From Sulfurospirillum barnesii SES-3 (GTDB lineage Bacteria; Campylobacterota; Campylobacteria; Campylobacterales; Sulfurospirillaceae): DNA of 64,000 nucleotides. The position numbers were made by a program, and so were the translations under genes. A model generated the notes under the pieces. That model ran no database searches, was not told where the DNA came from, and worked only from the letters and a program-made list of their open reading frames with translations. Positions 8,654 to 17,583 of this stretch are shown piece by piece. The stretch covers positions 1,550,001 through 1,614,000 of the forward strand of contig NC_018002.1 in the NCBI RefSeq assembly GCF_000265295.1. The letters are read 5' to 3'. Every line of letters begins with the position of its first letter. Position 1 is the first letter of the stretch.

Positions 8654-9123
8654 TCCTGCTCTCCATGCACCTTTTCAAGTTCTTTGCGCACTTTTGAGTA
8701 AAGTTTTAAATCAACAATTTTGTAGCTTTTCAAAAGAGCATCTAAAAGTGCAGTATTTAGCTCTTTTTGGTCATTTTTATCTTCAGGAATGATTTTATCT
8801 TTTACGCCACAGTTGTTGCAAAAATCAAATAAATAGGTCGCATTAATCTCATAATCCAAACGGTGCGTCACATCATTTTTAAGCTTTCGTGTCTCGTTCA
8901 TGATAACAAACTCTTGCTCACTAATTGTTTTAAGTGCCCGTAACTCTTCAAGCAATTTAAACTGTGTCATACTACGAGAAGTCCCAGGAATCAACACTTC
9001 TGCAACAAATTCATAATACGCTTCCACCGCTAAAATCATCATATAAAGGTTTTTACCCCGTGGATTCTCTTCTTGTTCAATAAAATCTTTAAAATAGTGC
9101 AGTTTTTGCATCTCTACCATCAT
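8650..9123 (-). CDS. Conserved hypothetical, mostly helical protein
   Basis: A 157-residue soluble protein I do not recognise firmly. It is predicted to be almost all alpha-helical, and the stretch NETRKLKNDVTHRLDY resembles the R-x4-H region of HEPN/DUF4145-like proteins; this is a weak visual match. Its ATG overlaps the rhlE stop (ATGA), and its own stop overlaps the thioesterase start, so rhlE, this gene, the thioesterase and recQ form one transcription unit. Confidence 0.7.
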   Translation of the reverse strand: MMVEMQKLHYFKDFIEQEENPRGKNLYMMILAVEAYYEFVAEVLIPGTSRSMTQFKLLEELRALKTISEQEFVIMNETRKLKNDVTHRLDYEINATYLFDFCNNCGVKDKIIPEDKNDQKELNTALLDALLKSYKIVDLKLYSKVRKELEKVHGEQE

Positions 9124-10412
9124 TTTTTACCGCCTCCTACACGTGTGTGTTTTTTTGCTTTGACTTCTTTATAATTTTCACGTCTTTTTTTAATTGAAAC
9201 ACTTTTTTTGTTTGCTTTTTCATACTCAATTTTTGCTTGAATCGTCCCTTTTTTTGCCTCTTTTTCAGCCCACTCTTTGGTCTCAAAACCAGGGTAAAAC
9301 TCCGTTTTAATGGTATATTTTAAAATCTTTTCTATCTCTTTAAATTTATTTTTTTCCTCATTGCATACCAAAGAGATAGCCCTTCCCTCTTTACCTGCAC
9401 GCCCTGTTCGTCCTGCTCTGTGTAAATAATCTTCCGCATCACCAGGTAATTCATAATTAATCACATGCGGTAAATCTTCAATATCAAGCCCACGAGAAGC
9501 AATATCGGTTGCGACAAGCACACGAATGGTATTTTCTTTAAACGCATGAATGGCTTGTGTACGTTTGGAGTGTGCTTTATCGCCATGTAAAACAAGGGTT
9601 TTTAAACCACTCGCATTTAAATAGTCCCCTACTTCATCCGCACTCTGTTTGGTTTTCGTAAAAACTAAAACCTGATGCCAATTGTGGGTACCTATCATAA
9701 AAGAAAGCAATTCACATTTGCGCTCTTTATCCACCAAATAGAGTGTTTGCTCCACTTTTTTTGCAAAATCACCTTGATTATTAATGGCAACCGTGACAGG
9801 TTTTTTCAAACTCACTTCAGAAAGGCGTTTCACCGATTTTGAAAGCCCCACAGAAAAAAGAAGCGTTTGACGCTTTTTAGGAAACAAATTTAAAAGCGTT
9901 TGTACCTCATCCCAAAACCCCATATCTAAGATTCTATCGGCTTCATCAAAAACGACAATTTCTACACGAGACAAATCCACATTGCCCAGCTTTACATGCT
10001 CCAAAAGTCTTCCAGGCGTTGCAATCAAAATATCAATGCCTTTATCCAACTTTTTAGCCTGTGGGGTAAACTTCACCCCACCATAAATCGCCGCACTGCT
10101 AAGCGCCACATTTTTGCCGTACACTTGCACACTCGCACCCACTTGTGAAGCCAATTCTCTGGTGGGTACCAAAATAAGCGCACGTACCACTTTGGAGGTG
10201 GTTGATTTTTGTGTTTTTTTACTTAAAATATGCAGCAAAGGAAGCGCATAGGCTGCTGTTTTACCCGTTCCCGTTTGCGCCGTTGCCATGACATCTTTTC
10301 CCTCAAGTACCAAAGGAATGACTTTGCTTTGAACAGGCGTAGGTGTCGTATACCCAAGCTCTTTAACTGCTTCTCTTACGGGTTCCATAAGACCTAATTT
10401 TTCAAATAACAT
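9120..10412 (-). CDS. rhlE: DEAD-box RNA helicase, RhlE type
   Basis: ATP-dependent RNA helicase for ribosome assembly or RNA turnover. Visible motifs are Q (TPTPVQSKVIP), I (ATAQTGTGKTAAYALP), Ia (PTRELASQ), Ib (TPGRLLEH), II (VFDEADRILDMGF), V (VATDIASRGLDIEDL) and VI (HRAGRTGRAG). Motif III, normally SAT, reads SVG (LLFSVGLSKSVKRL), which is unusual because this motif couples ATP hydrolysis to unwinding. A basic C-terminal tail of about 60 residues (KKRRENYKEVKAKKH) fits RhlE. AAGGAA precedes the ATG. First gene of a four-gene unit. Confidence 0.9.
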   Translation of the reverse strand: MLFEKLGLMEPVREAVKELGYTTPTPVQSKVIPLVLEGKDVMATAQTGTGKTAAYALPLLHILSKKTQKSTTSKVVRALILVPTRELASQVGASVQVYGKNVALSSAAIYGGVKFTPQAKKLDKGIDILIATPGRLLEHVKLGNVDLSRVEIVVFDEADRILDMGFWDEVQTLLNLFPKKRQTLLFSVGLSKSVKRLSEVSLKKPVTVAINNQGDFAKKVEQTLYLVDKERKCELLSFMIGTHNWHQVLVFTKTKQSADEVGDYLNASGLKTLVLHGDKAHSKRTQAIHAFKENTIRVLVATDIASRGLDIEDLPHVINYELPGDAEDYLHRAGRTGRAGKEGRAISLVCNEEKNKFKEIEKILKYTIKTEFYPGFETKEWAEKEAKKGTIQAKIEYEKANKKSVSIKKRRENYKEVKAKKHTRVGGGKK

Positions 10413-10508
10413 TGTAGTTCCTTATTCTTTTATCTTTTTTCATTGTATCTAAGGTTTATTTAAATCATCGACTACTAGACTTGTGGCATTGAATACCAAA
10501 GGATTTTT

Positions 10509-10982
10509 ATGAAATATTTTCTAATGCTTCTTAGCTTTATTTTCCTAACAGGCTGTGCTCCCAAAGTGGTTGATCTAAGCACCATCAATCCCTCCATAAA
10601 ACCCATCGCAGGAGAAAGTATTGCGGTGTATGATGAGAGCATGGATGCCATTTTATTTTATGATTTTTTTCAAAAAGAGACTTTTTTAATGCAAAAAACA
10701 TCGGGAAAAGTCATTCCTTTTCGTGTCGAATTTATGGATTTGTGGATCACGGGGCTAGGACATGACATCCAAAGGCTTACACAAGGCAATGCCGAAGAAA
10801 TAAGACCTGCACTTTTATACAATGCTAAACAAAAAGGACTTAAAACATTACATGTAAACCAAAAGGATTATATTATTGAGACGACGTTTGCACACGATAT
10901 GGTCGATGCTATTGATCGTTACGAAGAGAAAATGAGGCGCTATGAAAGGGATAAACGATTTCCGCTTCTTATGAAACATTAA
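10509..10982 (+). CDS. Putative lipoprotein of unknown function
   Basis: A 157-residue exported protein with a lipoprotein signal peptide: hydrophobic core MLLSFIFL, lipobox LTGC, cysteine at about residue 16. The mature part has no family I recognise; it ends in a charged helix (DRYEEKMRRYERDKRF). AAAGGA sits 5 bases before the ATG. It stands alone between divergent rhlE and the PhnA-like gene. One TTACATGTAA copy encodes LHV at 10848. Confidence 0.75.
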   Translation: MKYFLMLLSFIFLTGCAPKVVDLSTINPSIKPIAGESIAVYDESMDAILFYDFFQKETFLMQKTSGKVIPFRVEFMDLWITGLGHDIQRLTQGNAEEIRPALLYNAKQKGLKTLHVNQKDYIIETTFAHDMVDAIDRYEEKMRRYERDKRFPLLMKH

Positions 10983-11045
10983 AAAGGTTTATCTCTTTTT
11001 GAGAGGCTTTTGGGCATACTTTCGCCAAAAAAGAGAGGAAAGCTA

Positions 11046-11387
11046 ATGGAAAATTTACCCGCATGTCCTAAATGTCACTGCGAATACACCTACGAAGATG
11101 GAGCGATGTTTATCTGCCCAGAGTGCGCACACGAATGGTCAAAAGAGAGTAGCTCAAGCGAAGAAAGCAGTGCTGTTATTAAAGATGCACACGGAACTAT
11201 CTTAGCCGATGGAGACAGCGTTGTGGTCATTAAAGACCTTAAACTCAAGGGCTCTTCAGCGGTCATCAAAGGGGGCACCAAAGTGAAAAATATTCGCCTT
11301 AATTTTGAGAGTGACCACAACCTTGATTGTAAAGTTGATGGCATTGGTGCCATGGGCTTAAAATCTGAATTTGTAAAAAAAGTTTAA
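11046..11387 (+). CDS. yjdM: PhnA/YjdM-family zinc-ribbon protein
   Basis: A 113-residue protein of the PhnA (YjdM) family. An N-terminal zinc ribbon with two C-x2-C pairs ([16 protein letters not shown]) is followed by the conserved C-terminal beta domain ([34 protein letters not shown]). Despite the historical name it is not a phosphonate hydrolase, and its role is unclear. ATG at 11046 is chosen because AGAGGAAAG precedes it; an earlier in-frame ATG at 11010 lacks a site and would add residues not found in the family. It converges on azlD with a 4-base overlap. Confidence 0.88.
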   Translation: MENLPACPKCHCEYTYEDGAMFICPECAHEWSKESSSSEESSAVIKDAHGTILADGDSVVVIKDLKLKGSSAVIKGGTKVKNIRLNFESDHNLDCKVDGIGAMGLKSEFVKKV

Positions 11388-11710
11388 AAAAGAACTTTTT
11401 GAATTAAAAACATATAAACCAGCGTTGCGGTAAAAATGCTTAAAAGCGCATTTTTAAAGCTTACATGTAAAGCTATCGCAACGCTTACCCCAATCATCTC
11501 CGCCAAACCATAGGGATAGATTTCCCACTTCACATCTTTCAGTGCATAAAAGACTAAAATCACCATAATCATCAAAGGCATGTTTCGTTCAATGTATTTG
11601 ACCAAAGGCGAAGGTTCACGGGTACGAAAGAGCAAAAAGGGAATGATACGTGTGGCATACGTCGCAAGGCTTGCAACAATAATACTACCAATGATATAAC
11701 TACTTTCCAT
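11384..11710 (-). CDS. azlD: AzlD-type branched-chain amino acid exporter subunit
   Basis: Small four-helix membrane partner of AzlC in export of branched-chain amino acids. Family hallmarks are the N-terminal [13 protein letters not shown] and central [22 protein letters not shown] at 11710 with GAGGAG upstream is preferred over an in-frame TTG at 11734; it overlaps azlC by 11 bases. One TTACATGTAA copy at 11461 encodes LHV. Confidence 0.87.
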   Translation of the reverse strand: MESSYIIGSIIVASLATYATRIIPFLLFRTREPSPLVKYIERNMPLMIMVILVFYALKDVKWEIYPYGLAEMIGVSVAIALHVSFKNALLSIFTATLVYMFLIQKVLF

Positions 11711-12374
11711 TTTCCATACTCCTCTTAAAAACAATCAACACAAACGCCGCCAAACAGAGTGATAAAATCAACATTTTTTGCGGTGGAAAAAACATCATGC
11801 CAAAAAGTCCAATGATAAGTGCCACAAAAAAGGGTTGATGGAGTCTACTTTTTTTATATAACTCAATGGAAAGTACGACAAACAAAGCGGTCAGTGAGAA
11901 CTCAATGCCCTCATAATTAAAAGGAAGCACGTTGCCTAAAACCGCACCCACAACACTGCCAATAATCCAATAGCATTGATTTAAAAAGGTAATGATAAGA
12001 TAAGCCCTCTCACGGTGTGTCTCTTCAACATCACTGGTTTTTAAAAGCGCAAAGGTCTCATCGGTAAGCCCAAAAATAAGGTAATGCTTTTTCCATGAAA
12101 AGTTTTTAAAGGCTGAAATCATGGAGAGTCCATAAAAGGTGTGACGAAGGTTAAGCAAAAAGGTAGCAATGGCTATCTCTAAAATGGTGGCTTGTGATGC
12201 AAACAGTGTTAAAGCCAAAAACTGCCCTGAACCCGCAAAAATAAACAGACTCATAAAAAAAGCATAATACCACGGGATAAGCAGTTTGGAAAGCAAAAGT
12301 CCAAATGCCATCCCCAGAGGAATATAGCCCATTAAAACAGGAATAGTCAGTTTGAAAATGGCAAAAAAATGCAT
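11700..12374 (-). CDS. azlC: AzlC-type branched-chain amino acid exporter subunit
   Basis: Large subunit of the AzlCD exporter (224 residues, about six helices). Recognisable stretches are GYIPLGMAFGLLLSK, FAGSGQFLALTLF, LLNLRHTFYGLSM and FGLTDETFALL. The ribosome site is AAAGAGACATA before the ATG, and a TTTACATGTAAA palindrome runs directly into it (12384-12393). Substrate assigned by family only. Confidence 0.9.
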   Translation of the reverse strand: MHFFAIFKLTIPVLMGYIPLGMAFGLLLSKLLIPWYYAFFMSLFIFAGSGQFLALTLFASQATILEIAIATFLLNLRHTFYGLSMISAFKNFSWKKHYLIFGLTDETFALLKTSDVEETHRERAYLIITFLNQCYWIIGSVVGAVLGNVLPFNYEGIEFSLTALFVVLSIELYKKSRLHQPFFVALIIGLFGMMFFPPQKMLILSLCLAAFVLIVFKRSMENGK

Positions 12375-12395
12375 TATGTCTCTTTACATGTAAAA

Positions 12396-12566
12396 CTATT
12401 TTTTAATATAGCGGTTAATATAGTTTTGGGTGGCATTGTGCTCTTCTTTTTTTTGAGAAAGCTCTTTTTTAGGAGCTCTCTCATCAGGCTTTGTATCTGG
12501 AAAATAGAAAAAATCAATTGCTAAAATAATAGCAACCACAACAAAAATAGGAATAAGAAAAATCAT
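12396..12566 (-). CDS. Small single-helix membrane protein downstream of flgG (56 aa)
   Basis: A 56-residue frame: ATG at 12566, TAG at 12396. The N-terminal 22 residues form one membrane helix (MIFLIPIFVVVAIILAID) and the rest is charged and helical (KKELSQKKEEHN), ending NRYIKK. It begins 7 bases after the flgG stop on the same strand and fills most of the flgG-azlC gap, so it is probably the last gene of the flgF-flgG transcript. The ribosome site (AATAAGCATAAG) is weak. I recognise no family; a flagellar or membrane-assembly role is only positional inference. Confidence 0.6.
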   Translation of the reverse strand: MIFLIPIFVVVAIILAIDFFYFPDTKPDERAPKKELSQKKEEHNATQNYINRYIKK

Positions 12567-12573
12567 CTTATGC

Positions 12574-13362
12574 TTATTGTTTTAGAGCATTTACGGTTTG
12601 AAGCATCTCATCACTGGTCGTAATCGCTTTTGAGTTGGCTTCATAAGCACGCTGTCCTGTAATTAAGTCTGTCATCTCTTCGACCAACTGCACGTTACTC
12701 ATCTCAACAAATTGCTGTCTGGTTTGCCCTAGTCCATTAAGCCCTGGTTCGCTTACAATCGGGTCTCCTGAAGCAGAGGTGTTAATGTAGTTATTATCCC
12801 CCAAGGAGTGAAGTCCTGCTGGGTTAATGAAGTTTGCAAGCTCAATCTGCCCAATCTCATTGGTCGCCGTTTGCCCTGCTTGAAGGACTGAAACCATACC
12901 ATCCACACCAATGGTAATTTGCGTTGCATCTTCTGGGATCACCAATTCGGGTAAAAGTCTGTACCCATCGCTGTTTACCACATTTCCTTCACTATCGAGT
13001 TTAAAGGAGCCATTTCTGGTATACCCTGTGGTGCCATCTGGAAGTTGAATTTGAAAAAAGCCATTCCCTGTAATAGCAATATCAAGCGCATTGCCTGTCT
13101 CTTTAAAGTTACCTTGTGTAAACTGCTTTGCAATCGCTGTTGGGCGCACACCAAGACCCACTTCAATGCCCGTAGGAGATGTTGTCGTGCCACTGGTTGA
13201 TGTTCCTGCATAGGTCATGGTTTGATACATCAAGTCCGCAAATTCTGCACGCTGTTTTTTATAACCAATGGTATTGACGTTTGAAATATTGTTTGATGTG
13301 GTATCAATTTGTGTTTGCTGTGCAATCATGCCCGTTGCTGCTGTATAAAGTGAACGTATCAT
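12574..13362 (-). CDS. flgG: FlgG, distal rod protein of the flagellum
   Basis: Structural protein of the flagellar distal rod. It has the N-terminal rod signature (MIRSLYTAATGMIAQQTQIDTTSNNISNVNT region), central FlgG sequences (ALDIAITGNGFFQIQLPDG, YTRNGSFKLDSEG) and the C-terminal heptad helix (NVQLVEEMTDLITGQRAYEA). Length 262 is normal. It follows flgF by 19 bases, so both depend on the sigma-54 promoter at 14222-14240. Confidence 0.96.
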   Translation of the reverse strand: MIRSLYTAATGMIAQQTQIDTTSNNISNVNTIGYKKQRAEFADLMYQTMTYAGTSTSGTTTSPTGIEVGLGVRPTAIAKQFTQGNFKETGNALDIAITGNGFFQIQLPDGTTGYTRNGSFKLDSEGNVVNSDGYRLLPELVIPEDATQITIGVDGMVSVLQAGQTATNEIGQIELANFINPAGLHSLGDNNYINTSASGDPIVSEPGLNGLGQTRQQFVEMSNVQLVEEMTDLITGQRAYEANSKAITTSDEMLQTVNALKQ

Positions 13363-13381
13363 TTATCTTCCTTCGTTTCTA

Positions 13382-14185
13382 TTATGCTTTGGTGGATGCC
13401 AATTTAGAAATGGCATCTGAGTTTAAATCATTCATGTGTGATTTCATTACTTTTTGGTACATTTCCACCAAACGATTGGTTTCAATAAGCCCTACCATTT
13501 CACTCACTGGATTAATATTACTGGTCTCCAAAAACCCTTGAGCGACCAAATTGCCATTTTCAAGAGTGGTTAATTCATCCGTACTTTTAAACGCATACAG
13601 ACTCTCTCCCTCTTTTGTAAGCGATTTTATATCATCGCTTTGCACAATGTACATTCGACCAATTTCATCATCCCCATTATAAATAGCGCCACTTTGATCC
13701 ACTCTTAGTTCACCATCTTCTGGAATGGTAATGTATTGCTGATTTTGAAAATAGGTGGAGGGAAGCACAGGATAGCCCTCTTTTGTCGTAAGCACTCCCG
13801 CATCATTAAAGCTAAACGAGCCATTTTGCGTTAAACGGATACCATTTGGCGTTTCCACCATAAAAAATGCATCTTCTCGTTTGAGTGCAAAATCAAGCGC
13901 ATTGCCTGTATTTTTGATACCACCTTGTTCGTATTTGATATACTGTTCTGAAATTTGTGGCACACGAGACATCGCCGCATTAAGAAATTTACTGGCCTCT
14001 TTGGTGTTATCCCCTAAGGGCATCTCTTCTTTGTATTCTTGAAAAATGCGCTTAAAATCGCTCACGACCACATCATCTCTTTTAAAGGCTGTGGTATTTA
14101 AATTGGCAAGGTTATTGGAGATAACATTGAGTCTGTTAAACTGCGTTACCATTGCCCCTGTAACGTCATAATAGCCATTTTGCAT
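13382..14185 (-). CDS. flgF: FlgF-like proximal rod protein
   Basis: Flagellar hook-basal body rod protein of the FlgF/FlgG2 type. The N-terminus MVTQFNRLNVISNNLANLNT and the C-terminus EMVGLIETNRLVEMYQKVMK are rod-protein signatures, with LDFALKREDAFFMVETPNG between them. At 267 residues it is close to Campylobacterota FlgF (sometimes annotated flgG2). ATG at 14185 is chosen over an in-frame GTG at 14197 because family members start MQNGYYD. Confidence 0.9.
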   Translation of the reverse strand: MQNGYYDVTGAMVTQFNRLNVISNNLANLNTTAFKRDDVVVSDFKRIFQEYKEEMPLGDNTKEASKFLNAAMSRVPQISEQYIKYEQGGIKNTGNALDFALKREDAFFMVETPNGIRLTQNGSFSFNDAGVLTTKEGYPVLPSTYFQNQQYITIPEDGELRVDQSGAIYNGDDEIGRMYIVQSDDIKSLTKEGESLYAFKSTDELTTLENGNLVAQGFLETSNINPVSEMVGLIETNRLVEMYQKVMKSHMNDLNSDAISKLASTKA

Positions 14186-14221
14186 TGTTTTACCCACTAA
14201 ATCAAAATTGTTTCTTCATTA

Positions 14222-14240
14222 AAGCAACTCCCGTTCCAAC
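14222..14240 (-). promoter_or_regulatory. Sigma-54 (RpoN) promoter of flgF-flgG
   Basis: On the minus strand the sequence reads GTTGGAACGGGAGTTGCTTT. It has the GG of the -24 element and the GC of the -12 element exactly 10 bases apart and matches the consensus TGGCACG-N4-TTGC(A/T) at all but one position. It ends about 37 bases before the flgF start. Sigma-54 control of middle flagellar genes is established in Campylobacter and Helicobacter. Confidence 0.8.
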
Positions 14241-14282
14241 TTTAAAAAAAATGGCTTTTACCACGATTTAAAAAAAACTCGG

Positions 14283-14288
14283 TATAAT
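14283..14288 (+). promoter_or_regulatory. -10 element of rpoD
   Basis: A perfect TATAAT hexamer (in CGGTATAATCC) 74 bases upstream of the rpoD ATG. A weak -35 (TTTACC at 14258-14263) lies 19 bases before it. A-tracts occupy the spacer and upstream DNA, which fits the Campylobacterota housekeeping promoter style. Confidence 0.6.
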
Positions 14289-14361
14289 CCACATCTTTTT
14301 ATTACGAAAGAGATTAAAAAAAAGAACCTCCACACCCTTACTCTTAAGGAGAGTTACACTT

Positions 14362-16212
14362 ATGGCCTCAAAAGAACTCTATACAGAATTAGAAGAACTT
14401 TTTACAGAAAATGAAAAAGCGTACGTCACCTATGAAAATGTGATGGAACTCTTTACAAAACCTCCAACCTCCGCCAACGTCAAAAAAATGATGAGTTTAA
14501 TTGACAAATACAAAGTCACACTGATCTCCTCAGCTGAAATTGCAAAACTGCGAAACAAAGAAGAGGCAAAAAAACGTGAAGAAGAGCGTCAAAAACTTCA
14601 AGATGAAGCCCTCGAAGACGAATTTGATCTTGCCAGTGAAAAAGAGCTTTTAGAGTGGTCACGCAGTGATAGTCCTGTACGTATGTATTTACGTGAAATG
14701 GGGCAAATTTCACTTTTAACCAAAGATGAAGAGATTGATATTAGTAAAAAAATTGAATTTGGTGAAGATATTATCATTGATGCCTTTTGTTCAGTGCCTT
14801 ATCTTATCGACTTTATTTTAGATTATAAAGAAGCCTTAATCAATCGTGAACGCCGTGTTAAAGAGCTTTTCAAAACATTTGAAGACGATGATGATAGCGA
14901 TGATGGCGATGATGGCGATGACGAGTTTGAAGAAGATGGGGAAGAGAAACGTACCCTTTCAAAAAAGGACAACTCACGTACAGAAAAAGTTATTGAAAGC
15001 TTTAAAGCATTAGAAAAAGCCAAAAAAGATTGGATGAAAAGTTTTGCACGTCCACCTGAGGAAAATCTTGATGCCGAAGAGATGATGAACTATGATCTTA
15101 ATCTTGCGTATAAGAAAAAATTGCTTAAAGATGCGTTGATGGATTTAGGACCTACGAGTAAACTCATTAATGAACTCGTTAAATCAATGGAAACAGCCCT
15201 TAAAAGTGATTTTGAGTTTGATAAAGAACTCAAACGATTAGAGTATCGTTTACCACTTTTTAACGATACGCTCAAAGAGAACCATCTTAATTTACTTAAA
15301 AATATTATCGATTTAAACAAAGAAGATATTGCTGTCATGGTTCCAGAAGCCACCATGGTTTCAACGTACATGGAAATTAAAAAACTTTTCCAAACCAAAG
15401 AAGCCAGCAAACAAGGGTTTGATTTGGACCCTGAAAAACTCAAAGAGATTTTGGAGCAAATCAAACGAGGTAAAAAGATTGCCGATGAGTCTAAAACACG
15501 CATGGCAAAAAGTAACCTTCGTCTGGTTGTTTCTATTGCAAAACGTTACACCAACCGAGGATTACCATTTCTTGACTTAATTCAAGAAGGAAATATTGGT
15601 TTAATGAAAGCCGTTGATAAATTTGAATACAAAAAAGGGTACAAATTTTCAACCTATGCGACATGGTGGATTCGTCAAGCTATCTCACGTGCGATTGCGG
15701 ATCAAGCACGTACCATTCGTATTCCTATTCATATGATTGAGACCATCAACCGTATCAATAAAATCATCCGTAAACACTTACAAGAAGAAGGCAAAGAGCC
15801 CGATATTGAAACCATTGCTGAAGAAGTGGGCTTGAGTGCGGATAAGGTCAAAAATGTCATTAAAATCACCAAAGAGCCTATTTCTTTAGAAGCACCTATT
15901 GGCAATGAAGACGATGGCAAGTTTGGGGATTTTGTGGAAGATAAAACCTCTATTGCGCCGATGGATCATATTTTAAAATCGGACCTTAAAGAGCAAATTG
16001 ACGATGTTCTTGACCAACTTAACGACAGAGAAAAAGCGGTTATTCGTATGCGTTTTGGTTTGATGCACGATGAAAGCGATAGAACCCTAGAAGAGATTGG
16101 CAAAGAGCTCAATGTCACTCGTGAACGTGTTCGTCAAATCGAAAGTTCTGCCATTAAAAAGCTCAAACATCCAAAAGTGGGAAGAAAACTTAAAAATTAT
16201 ATTGAAAGCTAA
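14362..16212 (+). CDS. rpoD: RNA polymerase primary sigma factor RpoD (sigma-70)
   Basis: Housekeeping sigma factor of 616 residues. Region 1.2/2.1 ([22 protein letters not shown]) is followed by a non-conserved insertion with a long acidic run (residues about 173-195, mostly D/E) and a region rich in Lys/Glu. Regions 2.3-2.4 ([20 protein letters not shown]) and 4.2 ([20 protein letters not shown]) are intact. TTAAGGAG sits upstream of the ATG. The start codon choice is clear. Confidence 0.97.
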   Translation: MASKELYTELEELFTENEKAYVTYENVMELFTKPPTSANVKKMMSLIDKYKVTLISSAEIAKLRNKEEAKKREEERQKLQDEALEDEFDLASEKELLEWSRSDSPVRMYLREMGQISLLTKDEEIDISKKIEFGEDIIIDAFCSVPYLIDFILDYKEALINRERRVKELFKTFEDDDDSDDGDDGDDEFEEDGEEKRTLSKKDNSRTEKVIESFKALEKAKKDWMKSFARPPEENLDAEEMMNYDLNLAYKKKLLKDALMDLGPTSKLINELVKSMETALKSDFEFDKELKRLEYRLPLFNDTLKENHLNLLKNIIDLNKEDIAVMVPEATMVSTYMEIKKLFQTKEASKQGFDLDPEKLKEILEQIKRGKKIADESKTRMAKSNLRLVVSIAKRYTNRGLPFLDLIQEGNIGLMKAVDKFEYKKGYKFSTYATWWIRQAISRAIADQARTIRIPIHMIETINRINKIIRKHLQEEGKEPDIETIAEEVGLSADKVKNVIKITKEPISLEAPIGNEDDGKFGDFVEDKTSIAPMDHILKSDLKEQIDDVLDQLNDREKAVIRMRFGLMHDESDRTLEEIGKELNVTRERVRQIESSAIKKLKHPKVGRKLKNYIES

Positions 16213-16215
16213 GCT

Positions 16216-16899
16216 ATGAATTTTGCTGAAGAGTGGATAGAACACGACTATAATCCCTTTATAGTCTTTGATAATAGTGGCAAAATAGTCTCTCTCAACC
16301 AAGAAGCGCAATACCTTCTTGGTGAGGTCAATCATAAAAAAATTTTTGATATAGCTGGCACATACGCCAGTATTACGTATGGATTTAAAACCACCATTGT
16401 TGATATTGCCTTTAACTCCTACAAATTTTATGCCATTACCGTTGGATACTTAGACGAAGATGTGATTGGCATTAAACTCTACAAAAATGCGACGAAAAAA
16501 TTTGCCAATGTTGAAGAGTATGGAGAGAGTGTTAATATTTATGCGCTTTTAGATTTATGCATTAGTGCTGTTTCAACCAATTCGGCTATTAAATTTAAAA
16601 AAGAGTTTGACCCAACATTTCCTGATATTCATTTAAATGTTGAAAATTTTATTAAGCTACTCAATAAAGTCTATCAAACACATCTAAATGCGACAACCAT
16701 CACAACACGTTTGTCCCTTATTACAGGGGAATACATTCGGTTTAATAATAAAAAATACCCTATTTTTTCTATTTCCATTAAAAGTGATGCAACACCATTG
16801 CATTATGAAAAAAATATTGAAGACATTGCGCACAAAAGTAACTGTACAATTCAATTTGAAGCGAATGAAACCCTTATTCAATCAGCGCTTGTCTCCTGA
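16216..16899 (+). CDS. PAS-like protein of unknown function, cotranscribed with rpoD
   Basis: A 227-residue soluble protein starting 3 bases after the rpoD stop. The N-terminal 110 residues resemble a PAS domain (YNPFIVFDNSGKIVSLNQEAQYLLGE). The rest looks like a degenerate histidine-kinase ATPase region (NVENFIKLLNKVYQTHLNA) without an obvious H-box or G-box. It may be an ATPase-fold regulator that lost kinase activity. No function is known to me; its tie to rpoD is positional. Confidence 0.65.
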   Translation: MNFAEEWIEHDYNPFIVFDNSGKIVSLNQEAQYLLGEVNHKKIFDIAGTYASITYGFKTTIVDIAFNSYKFYAITVGYLDEDVIGIKLYKNATKKFANVEEYGESVNIYALLDLCISAVSTNSAIKFKKEFDPTFPDIHLNVENFIKLLNKVYQTHLNATTITTRLSLITGEYIRFNNKKYPIFSISIKSDATPLHYEKNIEDIAHKSNCTIQFEANETLIQSALVS

Positions 16900-16905
16900 A
16901 GACTC

Positions 16906-16941
16906 TTTTACATGTAAAGCATTGTATCTTTACATGTAAAA
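16906..16941. terminator. Bidirectional hairpin formed by two TTTACATGTAAA copies
   Basis: Two copies of the iterated palindrome stand as a perfect inverted repeat. Arm 1 is TTTTACATGTAAAG (16906-16919), the loop is 8 bases (16920-16927), and arm 2 is its exact complement CTTTACATGTAAAA (16928-16941). It lies between convergent genes ending at 16899 and 16948, where a bidirectional terminator is expected. Each arm is also self-complementary, so it could instead form two small hairpins or bind a dimeric protein twice. Confidence 0.6.
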
Positions 16942-16947
16942 ACAGCT

Positions 16948-17583
16948 CTAGGCGTCAAGAAGCCACGCTCTAGCTGTTTGCATGGTTTCAAAATAGGCCA
17001 TTTTAGGTTTTGATATCAAAGCACTTGTCAGTGAAATAGAGAGTTTTTCAAGTTTACTCTGTCCTACAATGGCTACTTTATTGATTTCAGGATGTTTGCC
17101 AAAGCCCTTGAGCACATCATGCCAAATTGCCCCTGCTTCAATTTTTTCCAAACCTCGAACATCGACCAATAAACTCGTAGAAGGTTTTTCATACGTTGAT
17201 AAAAGTGTTTCTAAACGTGCTTCAAACGCTTCTACTTCTTCATGGGTTAAGACACCCTCAATACTTAAATTAGCATACACCTCTTGAAAATTAAGCGCAT
17301 TTGTATGCGAGGTTACAGGTTCACTCTTGGTATCATTCACCTTTGCTGTTTGCTTTTTAGAAGGCTGATACAACAAATGATGCCACAAGGAAAACCCCAC
17401 CAAAGCAACCCCTGCTCCAATATGAAGATTTCGCATGGTCTTAGAATCCATTGCAAATGAGGTTCCAACAACAACCGCCATGGATGTTGTCATACCAATT
17501 TTGGCAACCTCTTTTTTAGTGTCAAGATCCCACTGAATTTCGAGCCGCTTTAGCCCGTTTTTTATCGAATTTTCGTTTTGCAT
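16948..17583 (-). CDS. Membrane-anchored SpoIIAA/STAS-like protein, end of the iron-storage-like operon
   Basis: A 211-residue protein. A basic amphipathic N-terminus (KNGLKRLEIQWDLDTKKEVAK) is followed by one or two membrane segments (MTTSMAVVVGTSFA; LHIGAGVALVGFSLWHHLLY), a linker, and a C-terminal SpoIIAA/STAS-like domain (LLVDVRGLEKIEAGAIWHDV, VAIVGQSKLEKL). ATG at 17583 with AGGA is preferred over an in-frame TTG/ATG further upstream. It overlaps the 42-residue gene and ends just before the palindrome hairpin, so it closes the operon that begins near 25.6 kb. STAS domains bind nucleotides or partner proteins; the role here is unknown. Confidence 0.7.
   Translation of the reverse strand: MQNENSIKNGLKRLEIQWDLDTKKEVAKIGMTTSMAVVVGTSFAMDSKTMRNLHIGAGVALVGFSLWHHLLYQPSKKQTAKVNDTKSEPVTSHTNALNFQEVYANLSIEGVLTHEEVEAFEARLETLLSTYEKPSTSLLVDVRGLEKIEAGAIWHDVLKGFGKHPEINKVAIVGQSKLEKLSISLTSALISKPKMAYFETMQTARAWLLDA

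Noticed and set aside
14881-14945. Acidic GAT/GAC repeat in rpoD as a microsatellite or phase-variable tract
   Set aside because: The Asp/Glu codons are imperfectly repeated and lie in the naturally variable region between sigma regions 1 and 2; no long exact unit is seen.
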